Positions 50,649 through 59,518 of a stretch of DNA of 64,000 bases are shown piece by piece. The notes beneath the pieces are model-generated. The model was not told the DNA's origin, searched no databases, and worked only from the letters and a program-made list of their open reading frames with translations. Position numbers and translations under genes: made by a program. The stretch is taken from the NCBI GenBank assembly GCA_017551545.1, contig JAFZLJ010000126.1:1-64000 (forward strand), written 5' to 3'. Numbering within the stretch: the first letter of the stretch is position 1; every line of letters starts with the position of its first letter. Origin of the DNA: Treponema sp. Lineage in GTDB: Bacteria > Spirochaetota > Spirochaetia > Treponematales > Treponemataceae.

Positions 50649-51170
50649 ATGACTAAACAGGCAGATGAAATATCCGATTTTTTGGACTCAAAAACAATTG
50701 AATCTCTTGGAAGCTTTTTGGAAAAAGAGAAGGGATTTGAATCTTTTGGTGATGTGATTGCCATTGCTTTTGGTGCCGAAAAGGGTTTTTCTAAAATGAA
50801 GAAAGATGCTGTTGAAAAGCTTGTTTCAAGCTTCAAAAACAATCTTACACTTTTGATTCAGAAAACCTGGGTAGAAAAATCTGATATTGCACTTAAGGAT
50901 CAGCTTCTTTACCAGTTGAATATTTTCCTTAGCAACGATTCATGGACTGATAATTATTCTCTTTTCCTTCAGCTCATTAATCAGGCAGTTTTCCTTATGT
51001 TTGGTCAGAAACCGGACACCCCAGACTTTGCAGAATATACTCTCCGAATCGATCCTGAATTCGGTATTTTCTGGTGGTACATTTCAAACCTTCCTCCCAA
51101 GACTGAATGGTCAGAAGAAAAATGCCGGTTAGCAATGATGTTAGGAATGTACTTCCTGGCAAATTACTAA
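50649..51170 (+). CDS. Soluble helical protein of unknown function
   Basis: 173 residues, mostly helical, with a patterned C-terminus (FAEYTLRIDPEFGIFWWYIS and KCRLAMMLGMYFLANY). No family recognised. It is followed immediately by a strong terminator, so it is a single-gene unit with its own leaderless-type promoter. Confidence 0.72.
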   Translation: MTKQADEISDFLDSKTIESLGSFLEKEKGFESFGDVIAIAFGAEKGFSKMKKDAVEKLVSSFKNNLTLLIQKTWVEKSDIALKDQLLYQLNIFLSNDSWTDNYSLFLQLINQAVFLMFGQKPDTPDFAEYTLRIDPEFGIFWWYISNLPPKTEWSEEKCRLAMMLGMYFLANY

Positions 51171-51182
51171 AACTGAATATGC

Positions 51183-51213
51183 AAGCCGGACAATGAGTTC
51201 CGGCTTTTTTTTT
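51183..51213 (+). terminator. Intrinsic terminator between the 50649 gene and proA
   Basis: AAGCCGGA (51183-51190) and TCCGGCTT (51199-51206) form a perfect eight-base-pair stem, followed by T residues to 51213. proA's ribosome site GAGG begins at 51214, so the proA promoter must read through or overlap this hairpin. Confidence 0.75.
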
Positions 51214-51222
51214 GAGGTAAAT

Positions 51223-52494
51223 ATGGACATTAAAAAAACAACCGATTCCCTGCGTACCGCCAGCCAGAAGCTCGCACTTCAGAACGCCTGCCAGAAAAAC
51301 GCTGCCTTGAATGCAGTTGCAGACGCTTTGGATAAAAACCGCACTTCTATTATTGCTGCAAATGATACAGACGTAAAAAACGCCCGTGCCGCAGGAATTT
51401 CCGAATCTATCATCGACCGACTTTTACTTGATGACAAAAGAATCAACGGAATTATTGCAAGCCTTCGCGAAGTAATTGGTCAGACAGACCCCGTTGGCGA
51501 AGAGGTTGCCGGCTGGAAAACTCCTAATGGAATGACAATCCGCCAGGTCCGCGTGCCTCTTGGTGTTGTTGCCCTTATTTACGAAAATCGTCCTAATGTT
51601 ACTGTAGATGCATTCAGCCTGGCTTATAAAAGCGGAAACGCAATTTTGCTCCGAGGATCTTCTTCTTCGTATGTTTCTAATGTTGAAATTGTACGGGTTA
51701 TTAAAGAAGCCTTAGCAGCTGTAGAAGGCGGTGTTCCTGAAGCAATTGAACTTGTAGAAGTCCGCGACCACGACCACAGCGATGTTGATCAGATTTTGAA
51801 TGCAGTTGGGATGATTGATGTATGTCTTCCACGAGGCGGAAAAAAGCTTATTCAGAATGTTGTACAGAATGCCAGAGTTCCGGTTATTGAAACAGGCAGC
51901 GGTGTTTGTCATTTGTTTATTGACGAATCTGCCGACCTTGAAATGGCCTGCCGCATTGCAGAAAATGCAAAGATCCAGCGACCAAGCGTATGCAACGCAA
52001 TTGAATGTATTGTTGTTCACAATGCCATTGCTGCAAAGTTCCTGCCAATGCTCGAAAAAACTTTTACAGGCCGCGTAAAGCTTCATGCAGATGAAAGAAG
52101 TTATGAAATCTTGAAGGGCCCTTCGACAAGCTCAGGGACCCCGCTGTTCCCGGCCACAAGCGAAGATTTTGGTAACGAATACCTGGACTACGAATGCTGT
52201 ATAAAGGTTGTAGATTCTATTGAAGAAGCAATTGAATATATAAATACACATAACACAAAACACAGCGAAAGCATTATTTCGCAGAGCCGCGCGAACACAA
52301 GACTTTTCCAGTCTATGATTGACGCAAGCTGTGTTTATGTAAATGCAAGCACCCGCTTTACAGATGGCGGAGAATTTGGTTTTGGTGCCGAGCTTGGAAT
52401 CTCTACACAAAAGCTCCACGCACGCGGCCCAATGGGAATCAAAGTGCTTACAACAACAAAATATTTAATCGACGGTGAAGGACAGATAAGATGA
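51223..52494 (+). CDS. proA: Glutamate-5-semialdehyde dehydrogenase (gamma-glutamyl phosphate reductase)
   Basis: Reduces gamma-glutamyl phosphate in proline synthesis. Blocks: VPLGVVALIYENRPNVTVDA, KSGNAILLRGSSSSYVSN and the catalytic Cys in RPSVCNAIECIVVH. The start at 51223 follows GAGG. Repeat C5 is inserted in frame near residue 305 (GPSTSSGTP) between the DERSYEIL and SEDFGNEYLDYE blocks, in a variable surface loop. The stop overlaps proB by four bases (ATGA). Confidence 0.95.
   Translation: MDIKKTTDSLRTASQKLALQNACQKNAALNAVADALDKNRTSIIAANDTDVKNARAAGISESIIDRLLLDDKRINGIIASLREVIGQTDPVGEEVAGWKTPNGMTIRQVRVPLGVVALIYENRPNVTVDAFSLAYKSGNAILLRGSSSSYVSNVEIVRVIKEALAAVEGGVPEAIELVEVRDHDHSDVDQILNAVGMIDVCLPRGGKKLIQNVVQNARVPVIETGSGVCHLFIDESADLEMACRIAENAKIQRPSVCNAIECIVVHNAIAAKFLPMLEKTFTGRVKLHADERSYEILKGPSTSSGTPLFPATSEDFGNEYLDYECCIKVVDSIEEAIEYINTHNTKHSESIISQSRANTRLFQSMIDASCVYVNASTRFTDGGEFGFGAELGISTQKLHARGPMGIKVLTTTKYLIDGEGQIR
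52116..52143 (+). repeat. Repeat family C, copy C5, inside proA
   Basis: GGGCCCTTCGACAAGCTCAG plus GGACCCCG; translated in frame as GPSTSSGTP. Confidence 0.88.
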
Positions 52495-53288
52495 GTAAAA
52501 TATCAGAAGCATTAAAATCAGCACGCAAAATTGTAATCAAAATTGGCAGTAATACTCTTGCAAAATCAGACGGCACAACAAACCTTGATTTTATGATGAG
52601 TTTTGCTCAACAGTGTGCTGCTCTTATTAAACAGGGAAAACAAATAATCCTGGTTTCTTCGGGAGCACAGGTTGCCGGAGTTTCTACTTTGAAGGAATGG
52701 GCCCGCAAAAAAGATGTTCATTACCGCCAGGCCTTGTGTTCTATTGGACAAGTAGAACTTATGCATCAGTGGCGAAAAGCATTCCAGTCACAAGAGCTTC
52801 ATATTGGTCAGCTGCTTCTTACTAAGGATGATTTTGAAAACGAACACCGCTCTCTGAATATCCGCAATACACTTTTTACACTTATTGATGAAGGTGTTGT
52901 TCCAATCATCAATGAAAATGACAGCGTTAGTTATGACGAAATTAAAATCGGCGATAACGACAACCTGAGCGCACTTACTGCAATTTTGTGGTCGGCAGAT
53001 TTGCTGATTCTTTTTGGCGATGAAAACGGTATTTTTACTGATAATCCAAAAACAAATAAAAATGCACAGTTTATTGAAACTGTTTCTTCAATTCCAGAGT
53101 TGCGCGATAAAATTAAAATTGGTGGGACAAGCTCCTTTGGTACCGGTGGCGTAGAAACAAAAATCCAGGCCGCCGAGAAAGTCACCAAGTATGGAATTGA
53201 ACTGCTTTTGGCAAACGGCAAAAAAGAAAACGCCCTTGTGGGTCTTCTTGAAGAAGATTCCGCAGGAACGTTGTTTTTAGTTGAATAG
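52491..53288 (+). CDS. proB: Glutamate 5-kinase, short form without PUA domain
   Basis: First committed step of proline synthesis: phosphorylates glutamate. Blocks: IVIKIGSNTLAKSDGTTNLD, LVSSGAQVAGVSTL, IINENDSVSYDEIKIGDNDN LSA (in two pieces) and GTGGVETKIQAAEKVTKYG. At 265 residues it has only the amino-acid-kinase domain and lacks the C-terminal PUA domain of the E. coli enzyme. Translationally coupled to proA. Confidence 0.95.
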   Translation: MSKISEALKSARKIVIKIGSNTLAKSDGTTNLDFMMSFAQQCAALIKQGKQIILVSSGAQVAGVSTLKEWARKKDVHYRQALCSIGQVELMHQWRKAFQSQELHIGQLLLTKDDFENEHRSLNIRNTLFTLIDEGVVPIINENDSVSYDEIKIGDNDNLSALTAILWSADLLILFGDENGIFTDNPKTNKNAQFIETVSSIPELRDKIKIGGTSSFGTGGVETKIQAAEKVTKYGIELLLANGKKENALVGLLEEDSAGTLFLVE

Positions 53289-53289
53289 A

Positions 53290-53934
53290 TTATTTTGCCG
53301 GTTCTTTTGTTAAATCCCTGAACAGATTTATAAAGAAAAGCGAAATAATTACTCCACCGGCAATATCTGTAAACCAGTGAACTCCGCAGATAAGACGGCC
53401 TACAATTGTAACTGCCATAATCACAAGGCAAATGATTTTTAGCAGCAGAACAAGCTTTGCATTTTTGAGGTAGTCGCCAATCACACCAATTGCTGTTCCA
53501 AAAATTGTAAGAATAATCATTGTATGTGTTGAAGGGTATGACGGCTCAAGTCCTTCTGCAGGATCTAAAACTACCGGTCGGTAGTTAAACGGAACCTTTT
53601 CAAAAAGTACATAAAGCAGAATAACAAGAATATAAATTACACCAAGCATCAAAATCTTTTTGTCTACTTTCAAAAGACTTTTGCGTTGAACAAGCTGAAT
53701 AAATCCAACAACTGCAAAAACGGCGGCCACTGCAATTGCGGCAACCCCAAGCAGCTGAGTAAGCTTATACCAGAACAAATGCATTCCAAACAATTCATGA
53801 ACTGCAACATTAAGTCCGGCAAATCCAATACTTGAACCTTCTGGTCCAACAGGCTGAACATCAAATAATCTTATCCAAAGAGAAAAGAATATAAACAACG
53901 AAGCAAAAATATAAGAATTAGCAAATTTTTTCAT
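53290..53934 (-). CDS. PAP2-family membrane phosphatase
   Basis: Six membrane segments. The phosphatase signature appears as PSYPSTHTM and GRLICGVHWFTDIAGG (His and Asp in SRxxxxxHxxxD position, with Gly for the usual Ser); the first Lys/Arg motif is near YRPVVLDP. It would dephosphorylate lipid phosphates such as undecaprenyl pyrophosphate or phosphatidic acid. It sits convergent between proB and proC. Confidence 0.85.
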   Translation of the reverse strand: MKKFANSYIFASLFIFFSLWIRLFDVQPVGPEGSSIGFAGLNVAVHELFGMHLFWYKLTQLLGVAAIAVAAVFAVVGFIQLVQRKSLLKVDKKILMLGVIYILVILLYVLFEKVPFNYRPVVLDPAEGLEPSYPSTHTMIILTIFGTAIGVIGDYLKNAKLVLLLKIICLVIMAVTIVGRLICGVHWFTDIAGGVIISLFFINLFRDLTKEPAK

Positions 53935-53983
53935 AAATAAAGCCTATCGCAGATATGGGAAGTTTGCAAGGGCATCAAATTCT

Positions 53984-54013
53984 CGTCATTGCGAGCGAAG
54001 CGCGGCAACCCAC
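53984..54013. repeat. Palindromic repeat family B, half copy B8
   Basis: CGTCATTGCGAGCGAAGCGC plus GGCAACCCAC in the divergent space between the PAP2 gene and proC, about 55 bases before proC. Confidence 0.85.
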
Positions 54014-54068
54014 AATTTATAGTCACATTACAAAAAAAATGATATACTAAAATCAAAGAGGCAATATT

Positions 54069-54857
54069 ATGAAAATCGGATGTATAGGTACAGGTGCAAT
54101 GGGCGGTGCAATCATGCGCGCTATTTGCAAAAAATATGATGCAAAACAGATTAAGGTAACAGATAAAAATACAAAAATGGGAAAAGCCTTTGCAGAAGAA
54201 ACAGGCGCTCAGTTTGTTGAAGCTAACAAAGATGTACTGGACTGTGATTATATTTTCCTGGCCGTAAAACCTCAGTTTTTGGGAGACGTTTTTGCAGAAA
54301 TTGGAAACGCTATTCCTGAATCGGCCGTTGTTATTTCTATGGCAGCCGGAGTAAAAATTGAAAAGCTTCAGTCGTGGGCTCCTAAGGCTCGCTTTATTAG
54401 AATGATGCCTAATGTATGCGCTCAAATAAACGAAGGAATGACAGCTATTTCTTATAATTCAAATATCACACAGGCAGAAGCCGATACAGCAATAGAAATC
54501 TTAAGTACAGCCGGAAAGGTTGAAGTTGTTCTTGAAAAACTTATGGATTGTGTAACAGCAGTAAGCGGTTCTGGTCCAGCCTTTGTATTTATGTTTATTG
54601 AAGCTATGGCAGATGCAGCTGTTCGTTGCGGAATGCCTCGCGCTCAGGCTTATACTTATGCAGCTCAGACAGTTTATGGATCAGCCGGTATGGTTATGGA
54701 AAGTGGCAAAACTCCAGCAGCTTTAAAAGATATGGTTTGTTCTCCTGCAGGAACAACAATCGAAGGTGTTGCAGCCCTTGAAAAAAATGGTTTCCGCAAT
54801 GCAGTGATTGAAGCAATTACCGCAGCATGCAACCGTTCTATTGAATTAGGTAAATAA
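54069..54857 (+). CDS. proC: Pyrroline-5-carboxylate reductase
   Basis: Last step of proline synthesis. MKIGCIGTGAMGGAIMRAI is the NAD(P) site; the family's C-terminal block is DCVTAVSGSGPAFVFMFIEA followed by DMVCSPAGTTIEGVAALEK. 262 residues is normal. TATACT and AGAGG give a conventional promoter and ribosome site. It heads a plus-strand group with the DUF2156 and Cys-cluster genes. Confidence 0.96.
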   Translation: MKIGCIGTGAMGGAIMRAICKKYDAKQIKVTDKNTKMGKAFAEETGAQFVEANKDVLDCDYIFLAVKPQFLGDVFAEIGNAIPESAVVISMAAGVKIEKLQSWAPKARFIRMMPNVCAQINEGMTAISYNSNITQAEADTAIEILSTAGKVEVVLEKLMDCVTAVSGSGPAFVFMFIEAMADAAVRCGMPRAQAYTYAAQTVYGSAGMVMESGKTPAALKDMVCSPAGTTIEGVAALEKNGFRNAVIEAITAACNRSIELGK

Positions 54858-54858
54858 T

Positions 54859-55770
54859 TTGAATTTGCTTGATTTTGAGTATCTGGAAAATAATCTTGAT
54901 ACTCAAGGCCTGTATGGAAGCGATACCTGCATTGCTAACCTTTTTTTGCTTCAGGAAAAATACAATACATGGCTTAAAATCCACAATAATATTTTGTTCC
55001 GCTACTACTATGGTGATGAAAACCGTACAGGCTATGGTTTTCCTGTTCCATTAAAAGGAGCAGATACTATGTGGTTAAAATCGGCACTTGAATATATTTT
55101 TGAAGACGCCCGTATCCAGCAGCGAAAGTCTGCCTTCTGTCTTATCACTCGTGAACAAAAGGAACTTCTTGATTCCTGTCTTTCTCAGTATTTTAAAAAG
55201 CATATTTCCTGGAAAACAAATCGCGATGACTGTGATTATATTTATCTTCAGAAAGATCTTGCAGACCTGTCTGGTTCAAATTATCAGAAGAAAAGAAATC
55301 ATGTTTCAAGATTTAACCGTATTTATGGCAGCGACTGGGAATTTAAATCATTCCCACAAAATGATATTGCACACGATATTCTGACTATTGCGCAAAAATG
55401 GTATGAAGAAAAAAATGGTGAAGAAAATCCTGTGCTTAAGCTGGAACTGCAGAGTGTTGAACTTGCAATTCAAAATGTAGAGCCTCTTAAATTTACCGGG
55501 GGCGTTCTGTATATAAAAGGTCAGCCTGCTGCAATGACACTTGCTTCTCCAATTTCGGATTCTGTGCTTGATGTAATTTATGAAAAAGCAGTTGAAGAAT
55601 TTGAAAAGAATGGAGTTTATGCTGTGCTTAATCAACAGTTTTCAAAACTGTGCGGTTCATATTTGTATCTAAACCGTGAAGAAGATATGGGCGTTGAAGG
55701 TTTACGAAAAGCAAAGTTATCTTACAAGCCTGCAATGATTCTTGAAAAATTTTATGGTTCTGTGGAGTAA
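54859..55770 (+). CDS. DUF2156 protein (phosphatidylglycerol lysyltransferase-like GNAT fold)
   Basis: 303 residues in the GNAT-like C-terminal domain family of lipid lysyltransferases. Blocks: LENNLDTQGLYGSDTCIANL, YLQKDLADLSGSNYQKKRNH and YLNREEDMGVEGLRKAKLSYKP. No membrane domain, so lipid transfer is uncertain. It begins with TTG two bases after the proC stop, with AGGTAA as ribosome site; no ATG fits before residue 70. Confidence 0.86.
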   Translation: MNLLDFEYLENNLDTQGLYGSDTCIANLFLLQEKYNTWLKIHNNILFRYYYGDENRTGYGFPVPLKGADTMWLKSALEYIFEDARIQQRKSAFCLITREQKELLDSCLSQYFKKHISWKTNRDDCDYIYLQKDLADLSGSNYQKKRNHVSRFNRIYGSDWEFKSFPQNDIAHDILTIAQKWYEEKNGEENPVLKLELQSVELAIQNVEPLKFTGGVLYIKGQPAAMTLASPISDSVLDVIYEKAVEEFEKNGVYAVLNQQFSKLCGSYLYLNREEDMGVEGLRKAKLSYKPAMILEKFYGSVE

Positions 55771-55775
55771 ATACT

Positions 55776-56279
55776 GTGCTGTCGGCAATCTTAAAAAAAT
55801 CAGACTGTGCATCCTGTAAATTCTGCTGTTCCTTCCGTAGACAAAGCCTTTGGGAAACTCCTGTTTTTACAAAGGAAGCAGCTGAACAATTACAATCACT
55901 TTTTCCGGAAGCAAGATTCAAACAAACAGGCCTCAACAGTATGACAATTGACCTTGCGATGTTATACAAAACTGACAATCCCGAAGAAGAAGTTCCCTGC
56001 CCTTTTCTTGATTCATCAAACGGATGCTGTCTTCCACCAGAACTTAAACCTTTTGATTGCAGCATCTGGCCGTTCCGTGCAGTTCACACAAAAGAAAATG
56101 AAATTGCTGTTGCCCTTACTCCAACCTGCCCCGCAATTAATAAAGTTTCACGGGCTGAAATTTCTGAGCTTTTAAAATCGGGACTTGGGCAAAAAATAAT
56201 TGATTATGCAAAAACACATCCGGATATCATAAAGGAACAAACTGATTTTTTGTCTGATATTCTGTTTCCGGTTTTATAA
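55776..56279 (+). CDS. YkgJ-family cysteine cluster protein
   Basis: 167 residues with a GTG start. Cys residues are grouped as CASCKFCC, later PCPFLDSSNGCCLPPE and LKPFDCSIWPF, and CPAI, in the manner of YkgJ/Fe-S oxidoreductase-like proteins that probably bind a metal or iron-sulfur cluster. Six bases after the DUF2156 gene. Function unknown. Confidence 0.85.
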   Translation: MLSAILKKSDCASCKFCCSFRRQSLWETPVFTKEAAEQLQSLFPEARFKQTGLNSMTIDLAMLYKTDNPEEEVPCPFLDSSNGCCLPPELKPFDCSIWPFRAVHTKENEIAVALTPTCPAINKVSRAEISELLKSGLGQKIIDYAKTHPDIIKEQTDFLSDILFPVL

Positions 56280-56861
56280 TTATTTTGTAAGTTTTCTACT
56301 GTCGTTAACAATATGAATGAGTGATTTTCCTTTTAAAATTTCAGGCATTCTGGTACGCAGGAATTCAGGTCGCAGGTCTATTTTTGGAAGTTCTTCAAGA
56401 GGAATCCAGTATCGTTCTTCACGGTCACGGTTCCAGCCATAGCTTTCGGCATTGAGTTCTTGCATTCCGCGTGGCTTCATCAAAAAGTAAAACTCAATTA
56501 CATGGCAGGTATAGCCTTTAATGATTTCTTCGGTGCCTGTAAAAAAGTTTTCACAGATTACTGCAAGATGATCAATTTCGTATGGAGCACCTGTTTCTTC
56601 CTGAACCTCGCGAAGCACACAAGATTCTGCACTTTCGCCCATGTGAACGCCGCCTCCAACAGTATAAAAACAATCAGAGCTTTTAGTTTTCATAACAAGC
56701 AGCTTTCCGTCTTCAACAATCAAAGCACCGGCACGATAGCGGAACCAGTTATTTGCAACCATAAAACAGCAGTCGGGATAACCGCATTTCAAATCACTTA
56801 AATCTACCTTTTCTTCCATGGGGGAATAGTATCGTTTCACCAAAGATTTTTCAACACACAT
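56280..56861 (-). CDS. NUDIX hydrolase
   Basis: The Nudix box is seen as GGGVHMGESAESCVLREVQE followed by ETGA, close to GX5EX7REUXEEXGU. It hydrolyses a nucleoside diphosphate-linked compound; the substrate is unpredictable. I use the ATG at 56861, which overlaps the end of the radical SAM gene by 11 bases; MEEKVDLSDL at 56819 is an alternative. Last gene of the AmmeMemoRadiSam operon. Confidence 0.87.
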   Translation of the reverse strand: MCVEKSLVKRYYSPMEEKVDLSDLKCGYPDCCFMVANNWFRYRAGALIVEDGKLLVMKTKSSDCFYTVGGGVHMGESAESCVLREVQEETGAPYEIDHLAVICENFFTGTEEIIKGYTCHVIEFYFLMKPRGMQELNAESYGWNRDREERYWIPLEELPKIDLRPEFLRTRMPEILKGKSLIHIVNDSRKLTK

Positions 56862-57702
56862 TTCCCGGAAAAACAAATTCCAGATTTTCTTTTGCAATTT
56901 CTACAAGGTTCATTATTGTGGTGACCGGGGTTGACTCTCGGTCTGTGAGTTTGAAGGTTGGAAAAAAGCGTGTGATGTGAAGAGGGATTTTTTTGTTGTA
57001 TTGTTTTTCAAGGTCTGCAACCCAGGTAGAGAGCTCACGCATTTCTTGAGGGCTGTCATTTTCACCAGGGATTATAAGTGTTGTGAGTTCTACATGGCAG
57101 GACTGGACTGCTGTGGTGATGAAGTCCTTTACCATTTGAAAGTCGCCGTCGATGAAGTTTTTGTAAAAACTGTTTGTGAAAGCCTTGAGGTCTATGTTCA
57201 TGGCGTCGATATATGGGAGGATCTGGTTTAGTGTGTCGAGTGTTGCAGTGCCGTTTGTTACAAGGACGTTTTGCATGCCTGCTTCTTTTGAAAGCTTTGC
57301 TGTGTCGCGGATAAACTCATAGCCGATGAGGGGTTCGTTGTAAGTAAATGCTATTCCTATGTTTCCTTGCGGGCGGAAATCCTGGGCAGCTTTTACGATT
57401 TCTTCTGGAGAATAGTAATCTGCGCGGTCTTTGTATTCAAAGGCTTTCTGCGACCAGGAGATTGTATAATTCTGGCAGAAGGGGCAGCGCAGATTACAGC
57501 CATACGAACCGATTGATAAAACTTTACTGCCCGGATGAAACATTTTGAGAGGCTTTTTTTCTATTGGGTCGAGCGCGATGGAAGTGAGTTTACCGTAATT
57601 GGCGGCGACGATTTTTCCGTTGTTGCAAGTTCTGGCCCCGCAAAAGCCTGTTGAGTTTTCTTCGATTTTGCAGTGCCTGAAGCAGACGTTACAAATCGGC
57701 AT
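56851..57702 (-). CDS. amrS: AmmeMemoRadiSam system radical SAM enzyme
   Basis: Radical SAM protein of the AmmeMemoRadiSam system. An N-terminal cysteine region (MPICNVCFRHCKIEENSTGF CGARTCNNG in two blocks) precedes the cluster motif GSYGCNLRCPFCQNY; then IGIAFTYNEPLIGYEFIRDT and VELTTLIIPGENDSP. The biochemical reaction is not established to my knowledge. The start at 57702 lies inside the end of the Memo-AMMECR1 gene (14-base overlap), so the two are coupled. Confidence 0.93.
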   Translation of the reverse strand: MPICNVCFRHCKIEENSTGFCGARTCNNGKIVAANYGKLTSIALDPIEKKPLKMFHPGSKVLSIGSYGCNLRCPFCQNYTISWSQKAFEYKDRADYYSPEEIVKAAQDFRPQGNIGIAFTYNEPLIGYEFIRDTAKLSKEAGMQNVLVTNGTATLDTLNQILPYIDAMNIDLKAFTNSFYKNFIDGDFQMVKDFITTAVQSCHVELTTLIIPGENDSPQEMRELSTWVADLEKQYNKKIPLHITRFFPTFKLTDRESTPVTTIMNLVEIAKENLEFVFPGNVC

Positions 57703-59080
57703 GACGCACAACCTCAAAGCGGAAGAGTTCTATTTTGTCGTTCGGAGCAATTCCGCCTTTCCGCCTTGCAATATCAATCTGTTGTTCTACGGTGTCTACG
57801 CCGTCTAAGTCCGGGAGCAAGAGCCCACGCTTGTAGCCGCTTTGTACGATTACGCCATATTTTTTTACATCAAGTTCTGCAAGTGATTTTATTGGCTCTG
57901 CGTCGCCTAAGACGTCTACGTTTATATCCAGATATTTTAATTCGTCTTCTGTGACCGGGTCAAAACGCGGGTCTTTTGAAACTGCGCTTACTGCATTGTT
58001 TATTATTTCCTGAGCAAGATTTTTTTGAGTAGCAGCAATTGTGCCTATGCAACCACGAAGGGCTCCAAACTTATGTATGGAAACAAAAGCGCCGGCCTGT
58101 CTGTTGAGCAGTTCGTCAGGCACCCAGTCGGGCAGCGGCATGATGTCGCCATTTGTTACAAAATATTCTGCTGAGGCTCGGGCGAGTTTTACGTAGGCGT
58201 CGGAGTTCTGGCTTTTTGCGGCGAGTTCGTCCTGCACCTGCTTGAGGCGTTGTTCCAAAAAGTGTCTGCCGGAATCCGGGCCCTTTGGTATAAAAGAGCA
58301 GATTCCGTAGCCAACGCCAGTTATGTCTTCGTGTGAATATTGTGTTGCTTCTACAGCCTGCCCGTCGAGTGCACCTGCCATCATTACAAAGGATTTGTGT
58401 CCGCACTCAGCAGCTTTTTCGCAGAAGGTTTCATCAAAATCAAAAAGCTCTTCAAAGCGTGCGCCGGAGCAAACATCCATAATTCGCTTGTCATATTCCG
58501 GGCCTTCTTCTGCAAAACCGTATGGTCCGTAAGTTTGGAGCTTGTGGGAAAGGTCACCGCTGGCAACATAGACAACTCTGCGGCCAAGCTCTTCAACCGT
58601 GTCCTTAATCATCACGCCCAATTCATAATGCTTCAAAAGGTCATAGCCCGAAAGACCTATGCGAACAAGCTTAAAGTCCTTGTATTTTTTTGTGATAAAC
58701 CAAAGTGGCACCATTGTACCGTGATCAAGCTCAGGTCGTTTTTCACCGAGTGTGCCTGCCGGAAAGTTCGAGGCCTCCGCCTTTTCAGCCAGAAGATTCA
58801 CAAGCGCCTGGTCATATTCAATATCAAACTTAACCTGAGGCGCCCCAAAATCAGCAAAGGAACCGCGCGCCCCTTCCCCCGGTGAAATATGAAAATAATT
58901 AGAATACATTATGCTGTGAGGACTGGAAATAATTATTGTATCCGGCTTGAGTGCAGCAATTTCATCAGCAACTTTTTCATAAGAGGCAATCGTCTTTGCA
59001 ACCTGTTTTTCACTACCACGCCCAATATCCGGCACAATCATCGGCGGATGCGGCACCATAAAAGAAGCTATAATCGGCAT
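57689..59080 (-). CDS. Memo-AMMECR1 fusion (AmmeMemoRadiSam proteins B and A)
   Basis: Residues 1 to about 270 form a class III extradiol dioxygenase-like/Memo domain (SFMVPHPPMIVPDIGRGSEK, IIISSPHSIMYSNYF, VYVASGDLSHKLQTYGP). Residues about 285-463 form AMMECR1 (GAFVSIHKFGALRGCIGTIA with its conserved LRGCIGT). In many genomes these are separate genes; here they are fused and directly followed by amrS. Function unknown; human Memo1 and AMMECR1 are homologues. Confidence 0.93.
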   Translation of the reverse strand: MPIIASFMVPHPPMIVPDIGRGSEKQVAKTIASYEKVADEIAALKPDTIIISSPHSIMYSNYFHISPGEGARGSFADFGAPQVKFDIEYDQALVNLLAEKAEASNFPAGTLGEKRPELDHGTMVPLWFITKKYKDFKLVRIGLSGYDLLKHYELGVMIKDTVEELGRRVVYVASGDLSHKLQTYGPYGFAEEGPEYDKRIMDVCSGARFEELFDFDETFCEKAAECGHKSFVMMAGALDGQAVEATQYSHEDITGVGYGICSFIPKGPDSGRHFLEQRLKQVQDELAAKSQNSDAYVKLARASAEYFVTNGDIMPLPDWVPDELLNRQAGAFVSIHKFGALRGCIGTIAATQKNLAQEIINNAVSAVSKDPRFDPVTEDELKYLDINVDVLGDAEPIKSLAELDVKKYGVIVQSGYKRGLLLPDLDGVDTVEQQIDIARRKGGIAPNDKIELFRFEVVRHADL

Positions 59081-59092
59081 AAGCCCTCCACA

Positions 59093-59518
59093 TTATTCTT
59101 CAGCCATAATCCACTGACACATTCCGCAGCCATACATATCATTCGGGCGAGTAACAAATCCAAACTTTTTATAAAACTCTTCCTTGCCCTGAGCTGCCAT
59201 CAGACTAACCATTTTTTTGTAGCCGGGCTTAAGCTGCCCCTTTATATAATCCATTATATTATTCATAAGTTGACGTCCAAACCCCTGCCCCTGATAATCC
59301 GGCCGAACAATAACATCAGCAATATAAACAACATACCCAAAATCAGTAATCACTCGAGCCAGCGCAATCACCTTCCCCTCTTTCCTAAAAACACAAAGAT
59401 ACGCCGAATGCTTTATCCCTTCCACCGCCTGCTCCATCGGAAACTCCGACCACTCCACAAGCCTGCGCATCTCCATATATTCTTCCGGCGTAATATAATC
59501 AGTAACTTCGTATTCCAT
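59093..59518 (-). CDS. GNAT-family N-acetyltransferase
   Basis: 141 residues with the acetyl-CoA site VIVRPDYQGQGFGRQLMNNI and the downstream FYKKFGFVTRPND. Substrate unknown. Twelve bases separate it from the Memo-AMMECR1 gene, so it is the first gene of that operon. Confidence 0.9.
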   Translation of the reverse strand: MEYEVTDYITPEEYMEMRRLVEWSEFPMEQAVEGIKHSAYLCVFRKEGKVIALARVITDFGYVVYIADVIVRPDYQGQGFGRQLMNNIMDYIKGQLKPGYKKMVSLMAAQGKEEFYKKFGFVTRPNDMYGCGMCQWIMAEE

